From: Candidatus Dadabacteria bacterium
Lineage (GTDB): Bacteria > Desulfobacterota_D > UBA1144 > Nemesobacterales > Nemesobacteraceae
Direction of reading: 5' to 3'
Length of the DNA stretch: 8,947 bases
Assembly (NCBI GenBank): GCA_009840385.1
Contig: VXNX01000004.1
Span: forward strand, 1-8,947
A model generated the notes under the pieces. The model searched no databases. It was not told the origin of the DNA and worked only from the letters and a program-made list of their open reading frames with translations. The position numbers were made by a program, and so were the translations under genes. Of this stretch, positions 4,815-8,947 are shown piece after piece (position 1 is the stretch's first letter; every line of letters begins with the position of its first letter).

Positions 4815-7340
4815 TTACTCAATGTCGTCCGGTACTTTTTCGAGATTTGTTTTTATTACACGAAGGAAATTCGTTCCCATTATTTTTTCCACAACCCCCC
4901 TCGAATACCCTTTGCCGAGAAGATAGTCGGGAAGCGTGCGAAGTTCGGCTATGTGCCTCATCTCTTCGGGGAAGTCTTTTATGGGCGCTCCGTCCATGTC
5001 GGTTCCCATTCCCACGTGATCTTCGCCACAGACGTTTATGATATGGTCTATGTGGGCGTATATGTCTTCTAGGGTGGCTAGACCCTGTCCTTTTCTAAGA
5101 AACTTCCCGTAGAAAACAACTCCGGTTACTCCACCCCTCTCGGAGATGGCGCGAAGCTGCTCGTCGCGCAGATTCCTCGGGTGATCCACAAGCACTCTTG
5201 AATTCGAGTGGGTCGCAACGGGTATGAGCTCCGTGAGTTCCACGCTTTCCCAAAAACAGCGTTCGTTCAGATGGGAGAGATCAAGCGTGATGCCGAGGGC
5301 GTTCATTTGGCGGAGAAGTTCCTTTCCCTGCTCGGAGAGTCCCTCGTCGCTCTCGGGCCCTGACGCGTAGATGTTCCTGTTATTCCAGGAGAGACCGACC
5401 GCCCGGACGCCCCTTTCGTGGTATTCGAGAATATGCTCCGGGTTCAAAACCGGATCCGCTCCTTCCATCAGCGTGAAAAACCCGATTTTCTCTTCCTCGC
5501 CGAGTCTTTCTATATCCCGTCTGTTTTTTATCTGGAAAACGCTTTCCGAGTATTCGCAGTATATGTCGTCGTATGTGTCAAGCTGGGCCATGGCTTCCGC
5601 CACCGAGCCTTCGGGCTTGTGCTTCGGGTGAATGAAAACGGTATTGAAGACTACCCTTACCCCGCTTTGCCTAAGCCCCGGCAGGGTTATCATGCAGGGG
5701 ACCTCGGGATTCTCGAAATCCCTTTTGTAGTGACGCACGTGAAAGGCTATGTCCTGATGAGCGTCGACGGTGAGAAAAGCCGGAGGAGTTCCCCATCCTC
5801 CTCCTCCCGGGGTCTCGATCCTTACCGCTTCTCCGGCTTTTACCGCAATGGAGCATTTCGCGGGCAGTTTCTTCTCCTCTTTGCCCGATACGAGCGTGTT
5901 CTGCCCGCTTTTTCCGTCTTCTCCGCCTTGGGTTCCCCAGGGATGTCTCTCCCTTCTCTCGGTTATCAAGGAGACGTGTGAGTCTTCAAGGAACCTGTAC
6001 TGCCTTACGATTCCGTCCCCGCCCGGAAAACTGCCTGCTCCTCCGGACCCTTTTTTTATGAAGTATGATTCCACCATTACGGGAAGTTCCCTCTCTATTG
6101 CCTCAACAGGGGTGTTGAGCGTGTTTGTCATGTGCGTGTGCACGGCGTTTGCCCCGTTTGCGCCTGACCGTCCCCCCATTCCACCGGCTATGGTTTCGTA
6201 ATAGGCGTAGGAGGAATCAGCAGGGGTGTCCTCCGGCGAGCCGAAAGCCAGGTTGCTCATCGTTCCCGCGCTTGCTGCCTGTATAGTTTCGGGGATTGCC
6301 TGCGCGAGCGCTCCGAACACCACATCCACTATCCTCTGCGATGTCTCGACGTTTCCGCCGACGACCGCGCTCGGGTATCGGGCGTTTAGAATGGAGTCCT
6401 CGTCGACTTTGATCTCAATCGGCCTGAGCGTCCCCGAATTAAGGGGGGTGTCTTCGCCTGAGAGACACTGAAAGCAGTACAAAACTGCCGAAGTCGTTAC
6501 GCTCAGGGGAGCGTTAAGACATCCTCTTACCTTCTTTGAACTTCCCCTGAAATCCACGACCGCCGTGTCCCCAGTTACGTTTATTCTTGCCTTTATCGGT
6601 ATGTCCCGTGTTCCCGCTCCGTCGTCTTCAATATAGTCGGTAAAGACGTAATCGCCGTCCGGTATTTTCTCTATGGCGTTTCTCATAAGCCTCTCCCCGT
6701 AATCAAGAAGCCCGGAAGCGGCATTGTTTATTTTCAAAAGAGAGTATTTCTCCAGAAGTTCCCGCATCCTCTTCTCCCCGGTGTCAAGCGAGGCTATCTG
6801 GGCTCGCAGGTCTCCTTCTCTTTCCTCATGATCCCTGGTTGAGAGAATTATCTCCTGGAGCAGAGTTTCTTTAAGAACTCCCCCTTCCCGTATCCTTGTC
6901 GGGGGTATTATGATTCCCTCTTCGTGGATTGTCGTTGAAAGGGGCATGGACCCGGGGGTGCTGCCTCCTATGTCCGCGTGGTGGGCGCGCGAGGCAAGGA
7001 GAAACTCCGGTTTTCCGTCAACAAACACGGGCGCGACGCACGTTACGTCCGGCAGATGCGTTCCGCCGCGGAACGGGTCGTTAAGAATAAAAACGTCTCC
7101 CGGGCAAAGATTCTCCGTTGCCACCGATCTTGCGGCAAAGGACATTGACCCGAGGTGTATGGGGATATGGGCCGCCTGGGCGATCATTTCCCCGTCCGAG
7201 TTGAATATGGCGCAGGAAAGATCTCTTCTTTCCTTTATGTTGGGAGAGAATCCCGCTCTTACGAGAACAGAACCCATCTCCTCGGCGATTGTTCCGAGAA
7301 GATTGTTGAAAATTTCGAGTTCAAAAAGTTTTAGTTCCAT
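4815..7340 (-). CDS. Fusion protein: HyuB-type hydantoinase/5-oxoprolinase B domain plus peptidase M19 (membrane dipeptidase) domain
   Basis: One 841-residue frame holds two enzymes. Residues 1-517 are HyuB: SPNIKERRD (32-40), HIPIHLGSM (58-66), NDPFRGGTHLPD (87-98), HHADIGG (120-126), ETIAGGMGGR (382-391), HTHMTNTLNTPVEA (401-414) and the terminal ETPGGGGWG (509-517). HyuB works with HyuA in ATP-dependent opening of hydantoins or 5-oxoproline. Residues 522-841 are a peptidase M19 domain, a binuclear zinc dipeptidase family: H528-x-D530, E626 (MEGAD), H690 (LDLSH), H711 and R715 (HSNSR), D781 (GTDMDG) match the ligands and active residues of renal dipeptidase. HyuB normally runs on past the glycine motif; here M19 starts within ten residues of it. 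There is no signal peptide, so the protein is predicted cytoplasmic. It lies 60 bases after sucD and is probably co-transcribed. No hyuA is present in the window. The ATG at 7340 matches the family N-terminus but lacks a Shine-Dalgarno. Confidence 0.9.
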   Translation of the reverse strand: MELKLFELEIFNNLLGTIAEEMGSVLVRAGFSPNIKERRDLSCAIFNSDGEMIAQAAHIPIHLGSMSFAARSVATENLCPGDVFILNDPFRGGTHLPDVTCVAPVFVDGKPEFLLASRAHHADIGGSTPGSMPLSTTIHEEGIIIPPTRIREGGVLKETLLQEIILSTRDHEEREGDLRAQIASLDTGEKRMRELLEKYSLLKINNAASGLLDYGERLMRNAIEKIPDGDYVFTDYIEDDGAGTRDIPIKARINVTGDTAVVDFRGSSKKVRGCLNAPLSVTTSAVLYCFQCLSGEDTPLNSGTLRPIEIKVDEDSILNARYPSAVVGGNVETSQRIVDVVFGALAQAIPETIQAASAGTMSNLAFGSPEDTPADSSYAYYETIAGGMGGRSGANGANAVHTHMTNTLNTPVEAIERELPVMVESYFIKKGSGGAGSFPGGDGIVRQYRFLEDSHVSLITERRERHPWGTQGGEDGKSGQNTLVSGKEEKKLPAKCSIAVKAGEAVRIETPGGGGWGTPPAFLTVDAHQDIAFHVRHYKRDFENPEVPCMITLPGLRQSGVRVVFNTVFIHPKHKPEGSVAEAMAQLDTYDDIYCEYSESVFQIKNRRDIERLGEEEKIGFFTLMEGADPVLNPEHILEYHERGVRAVGLSWNNRNIYASGPESDEGLSEQGKELLRQMNALGITLDLSHLNERCFWESVELTELIPVATHSNSRVLVDHPRNLRDEQLRAISERGGVTGVVFYGKFLRKGQGLATLEDIYAHIDHIINVCGEDHVGMGTDMDGAPIKDFPEEMRHIAELRTLPDYLLGKGYSRGVVEKIMGTNFLRVIKTNLEKVPDDIE

Positions 7341-7380
7341 ACGGGCAAAATAATAACCAATTTTAAGGATTGCCCGTGTG
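7338..7380 (-). promoter_or_regulatory. Inverted repeat that covers the fusion gene's start codon
   Basis: ACGGGCAA (7341-7348) and TTGCCCGT (7370-7377) are perfect 8-bp arms with a 21-base A/T-rich loop. In the minus-strand RNA the stem can extend past one mismatch so that the U and G of the AUG (7338-7340) also pair. No Shine-Dalgarno is visible. The structure could control translation of the fusion gene, or be a DNA operator dyad. It lacks a following T run, so it is not an intrinsic terminator. Confidence 0.5.
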
Positions 7381-7400
7381 AAGGGGAGTAAGATGCAAGG

Positions 7401-8285
7401 CTAAGCCTGGGAACTTTGCGATATCGCGCTCTGAAGGGCTTCTCCCATCTCCGCCGGGCTTTTGCAGGTGGTGACTCCGGCACGCTCAAGCGCCCGGAAC
7501 TTGTCTTCGGCGCTTCCCGAGCTCCCGGAAATTATGGCTCCCGCGTGACCCATCCTTTTCCCCTTGGGCGCCGTGGCTCCCGCGATGAAAGCGGCTATGG
7601 GTTTTGAGAAGCTCTCGCTTATGTACTCAGCGGCCTCTTCTTCGTCTGACCCGCCGATTTCCCCTATCATTACCACCGCGTCTGTGTCCGGGTCGTTCTC
7701 AAAGAGGGAGAGCGCGTCAATAAACGTGGTTCCGATCACCGGATCCCCGCCTATGCCTATGCAGGTTGATTGTCCTATGTCGAGGTTGGTAAGCTGCCAG
7801 ACGGCCTCGTAGGTCAGAGTTCCGCTCCTTGAGATTATCCCCACTCTTCCGGGTTTATGGATGTATCCAGGCATTATTCCCACCTTGGCCTCTCCGGGTG
7901 TCATGACGCCCGGGCAGTTTGGCCCCACGAGCCTCGCATCGGAACCCCTCATGTACTCCTTTACCCTTACAACATCCAGGGTGGGTATTCCCTCGGTTAT
8001 GCAGATTACGAGCTCAACGCCGGAATCGAGGGCCTCTAGCATCGAATCCATCGCAAACGCCGCTGGAACGAACACAAGGGACACGTTCGCTCCGGTCTCC
8101 CGCACAGCTTCGGCCATTGTGTCGAAAACAGGGAACCCTTCGACGGTGCTTCCGCCTTTTCCGGGCGTTACGCCGCCAACGACGTTGGTTCCGTACTCCC
8201 GGCACTGGGTCGCGTGGAAAAGCCCGGCGCTTCCCGTTATTCCCTGCACGAGGACTTTTGAGTCTTTATTTACGAGAATGCTTAT
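7401..8285 (-). CDS. sucD: Succinyl-CoA ligase (ADP/GDP-forming) alpha subunit, apparent ATA start
   Basis: SucD pairs with SucC to interconvert succinyl-CoA and succinate with substrate-level ATP/GTP formation in the TCA cycle. Counted from ATA 8285 the protein has 294 residues (E. coli 289). Visible motifs are GITGSAG (CoA-binding loop, 15-21), GGVTPGKGG (37-45), GPNCPGV (121-127), [10 protein letters not shown] (152-161), GIGGDP (177-182), [11 protein letters not shown] (208-218) and KRMGHAGAI, whose histidine (247) is the phosphorylated one. The usual N-terminus SILxNKDxKVLVQG is encoded, but the codon in the Met position is ATA. AAGGGAG lies ten bases before it, and an in-frame TGA (8310-8312) is reached upstream without ATG, GTG or TTG. 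The nearest standard start, GTG 8249, would delete the first beta strand of the CoA-binding fold. No sucC is adjacent. Confidence 0.93.
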   Translation of the reverse strand: MSILVNKDSKVLVQGITGSAGLFHATQCREYGTNVVGGVTPGKGGSTVEGFPVFDTMAEAVRETGANVSLVFVPAAFAMDSMLEALDSGVELVICITEGIPTLDVVRVKEYMRGSDARLVGPNCPGVMTPGEAKVGIMPGYIHKPGRVGIISRSGTLTYEAVWQLTNLDIGQSTCIGIGGDPVIGTTFIDALSLFENDPDTDAVVMIGEIGGSDEEEAAEYISESFSKPIAAFIAGATAPKGKRMGHAGAIISGSSGSAEDKFRALERAGVTTCKSPAEMGEALQSAISQSSQA

Positions 8286-8295
8286 TTTTCCGGTT

Positions 8296-8302
8296 CTCCC
8301 TT
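8296..8302 (-). promoter_or_regulatory. Shine-Dalgarno for sucD
   Basis: AAGGGAG on the minus strand ends ten bases before the ATA codon at 8283-8285. It is the only good ribosome binding site near the N-terminus. It supports initiation there, not at GTG 8249 or at the out-of-frame ATG 8313. Confidence 0.6.
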
Positions 8303-8333
8303 GAGAGCTTCATTGTTTTTCAAATGAGGGGGA

Positions 8334-8362
8334 ACTATAACATGCCTGGTCTGTTTTTTCAA
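8334..8362 (-). promoter_or_regulatory. Sigma70-type promoter for sucD
   Basis: On the minus strand, TTGAAA (8357-8362) and TATAGT (8334-8339) are separated by exactly 17 bases. Transcription would start near 8327, giving a leader of roughly 40 bases that contains the AAGGGAG site. Together with the absence of sucC, this suggests that sucD and the downstream fusion gene form their own transcription unit. Confidence 0.65.
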
Positions 8363-8382
8363 AGTGTTTTGCTCCTGGGTTT

Positions 8383-8399
8383 GCAAAGAGGGCAAAGAG
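8383..8399. repeat. Short direct repeat upstream of the sucD promoter
   Basis: GCAAAGAG occurs twice with a 9-base period (8383-8390 and 8392-8399), about 20 bases upstream of the sucD -35 box. The spacing could suit a regulator binding two adjacent sites, but the repeat is short and may be chance. Confidence 0.3.
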
Positions 8400-8556
8400 T
8401 ATTTATAGAGCTTTAAATTCCCAGAGTCATCTTATCCCGGTGACATCTTTGCTTCCCGTGGAAACAGGTAATTAATAGTGTGAATTCACGTGGAGCAGGG
8501 GGTGGCCTGTTAGGACTAAACGTTCCGTATCACTCTGAAATAACTTAATATTTACC
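8400..8556. other. Divergent intergenic region, no gene seen
   Basis: I find no protein or RNA gene here on either strand. It contains a perfect 10-bp palindrome GTGAATTCAC (8480-8489), overlapped by CACGTG at 8487-8492, and a wider inverted repeat AACAGG/CCTGTT (8463-8468 with 8506-8511) that encloses it. These nested dyads lie 45-95 bases upstream of the + strand promoter and could be operator sites. No known regulator consensus is recognised. Confidence 0.4.
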
Positions 8557-8586
8557 TTGACAAACAGTTAAGCGGTAGAATAGAAT
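8557..8586 (+). promoter_or_regulatory. Sigma70-type promoter for the PPPVE lipoprotein gene
   Basis: A perfect -35 TTGACA (8557-8562) is followed after 18 bases by TAGAAT (8581-8586). A second TAGAAT overlaps it at 8576-8581 but is spaced too closely. Transcription would start near 8593, leaving an unusually long leader of about 190 bases. Confidence 0.65.
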
Positions 8587-8593
8587 CACTCTT

Positions 8594-8618
8594 AGGCTGT
8601 ATGGAATTTTCACAGCCT
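8594..8618 (+). other. Hairpin at the predicted 5' end of the lipoprotein mRNA
   Basis: AGGCTGT (8594-8600) and ACAGCCT (8612-8618) pair perfectly around an 11-base loop and begin within a base or so of the predicted start of transcription. Such a 5' stem can protect mRNA. The rest of the leader (8619-8782) holds the palindrome TGACGTCA (8631-8638), a small dyad AAGGA/TCCTT (8656-8669), and GGGGC/GCCCC (8683-8687 with 8743-8747), which could pair at long range. I recognise no riboswitch class. Confidence 0.45.
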
Positions 8619-8782
8619 GCGATGTTCAGTTGACGTCAGTAATCTTTCAACCTAAAAGGATAATTCCTTAATAACTTATGATGGGGCAAGTGGCTAGTTA
8701 TAGAGGTAATTACGTTTTTAAATCTCTCTTTTGAGTATGCGAGCCCCAAGACTGAAACTGTAGAGAGACAAGGAAAATTTCC

Positions 8783-8947
8783 ATGTCCAGAATTAAGTTC
8801 AGCATTTTTATCTTGTTTGTAGTTATCATTTCCGGTTGTGGCGGTGGAAGCGGAGACGAGGGAACTCCGCCTCCGGTAGAGCGGCCTCCGGTAGAGCCAC
8901 CTCCGGTAGAACCGCCTCCGGTAGAGCCACCTCCGGTAGAACCGCCT
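8783..8947 (+). CDS. Lipoprotein with N-terminal PPPVE repeats (5' end only)
   Basis: 55 codons are visible and the frame is open at the window edge. The start ATG follows AAGGA (8770-8774) at eight bases. Residues 1-19 are a lipoprotein signal: basic start (SRIK), hydrophobic run (8-16), lipobox IISGC with lipidated Cys19. After a flexible GGGSGDEGT stretch (20-28) comes a proline-rich repeat of PPPVE units from residue 29. Proline-rich stalks just after the lipid anchor commonly carry a C-terminal domain through or away from the envelope, so the functional domain probably lies beyond the window. It has its own promoter and a long leader. No function can be assigned. Confidence 0.75.
   Translation, partial: MSRIKFSIFILFVVIISGCGGGSGDEGTPPPVERPPVEPPPVEPPPVEPPPVEPP
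8867..8947 (+). repeat. 15-bp in-frame tandem repeat encoding PPPVE
   Basis: Five full 15-base units and the start of a sixth are present before the window ends. The CCTCCGGTAGA core is identical in every unit, with changes only at the edges (GAG or GAA, CCG, CCA or CGG). The third to fifth units alternate CCA..GAA / CCG..GAG, which hints at a 30-base higher-order unit. The single CGG codon replaces one proline by arginine (residue 34). The total copy number is unknown because the array is cut. Confidence 0.9.

Noticed and set aside
5418-7353. Several + strand open frames opposite the HyuB-M19 gene
   Set aside because: They are mirror images of a strongly supported coding gene and contain no recognisable domains or ribosome binding sites.
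8266-8313. Short minus-strand ORF from ATG 8313 (15 codons) overlapping the sucD start
   Set aside because: It has no Shine-Dalgarno of its own. It is kept only as the alternative explanation for the sucD start if the A run is miscounted.
7401-8416. Open frames opposite or out of frame with sucD, including one reading into 8416
   Set aside because: sucD is conserved over its full length; the others are arginine/serine-rich shadows.
8601-8633. 10-codon ORF inside the leader hairpin of the repeat lipoprotein
   Set aside because: The start lies in the hairpin loop with no ribosome binding site; chance is sufficient.
8678-8734. 18-codon ORF in the same leader, from ATG 8678
   Set aside because: The nearest Shine-Dalgarno-like AAAGGA is 17 bases away, too far, and the peptide has no attenuator-like codon run.
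8867-8947. CRISPR-like array
   Set aside because: The repeats are contiguous 15-base coding units without spacers, in frame with a lipoprotein.

Overview
The window looks like chromosome from a Gram-negative bacterium of mid-range G+C. The signs are the 3' end of a bacterial 23S rRNA gene, a membrane-anchored RmuC, two lipobox lipoproteins and a SucD close to the E. coli form. The lineage cannot be fixed from this window; an uncultured deltaproteobacterium-like or candidate-phylum bacterium is only a guess.

Layout. Positions 1-333 are the 3' end of 23S rRNA. No 5S gene follows; there is a spacer stem and a probable terminator, and rmuC (475-1956) starts only about 140 bases after the rRNA. 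Still on the + strand come a FabI/FabL-like short-chain reductase with a TTG start (2033-2833), a DoxX-family membrane protein (2864-3286), a roughly 200-base gap with an inverted repeat and a startless open frame, and a lipoprotein with a cysteine-rich middle (3491-4750). A minus-strand unit converges on it: sucD (7401-8285), then an 841-residue protein (4815-7340). A roughly 500-base divergent intergenic region carries a good sigma70-type promoter in each direction. The last gene is the beginning of a PPPVE-repeat lipoprotein (8783 to the window edge).

Most notable points. (1) The 841-residue protein is one uninterrupted reading frame that joins a near-complete HyuB (N-methylhydantoinase / 5-oxoprolinase B subunit) to a complete peptidase M19 (membrane dipeptidase) domain whose metal ligands are all visible. 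Both families have members in glutathione breakdown (5-oxoproline opening and Cys-Gly cleavage), so a bifunctional enzyme is an attractive but unproven idea. No HyuA partner is in the window. (2) The family-typical first codon of sucD reads ATA, with a well-placed Shine-Dalgarno in front and no ATG, GTG or TTG further upstream in frame. (3) The start codon of the fusion gene lies at the edge of an inverted repeat and has no Shine-Dalgarno. (4) sucD stands alone, without sucC, behind its own promoter.

How the genes work together. The + strand genes look like unrelated housekeeping and envelope functions, not one pathway. sucD and the fusion gene are probably co-transcribed from the promoter at 8334-8362.
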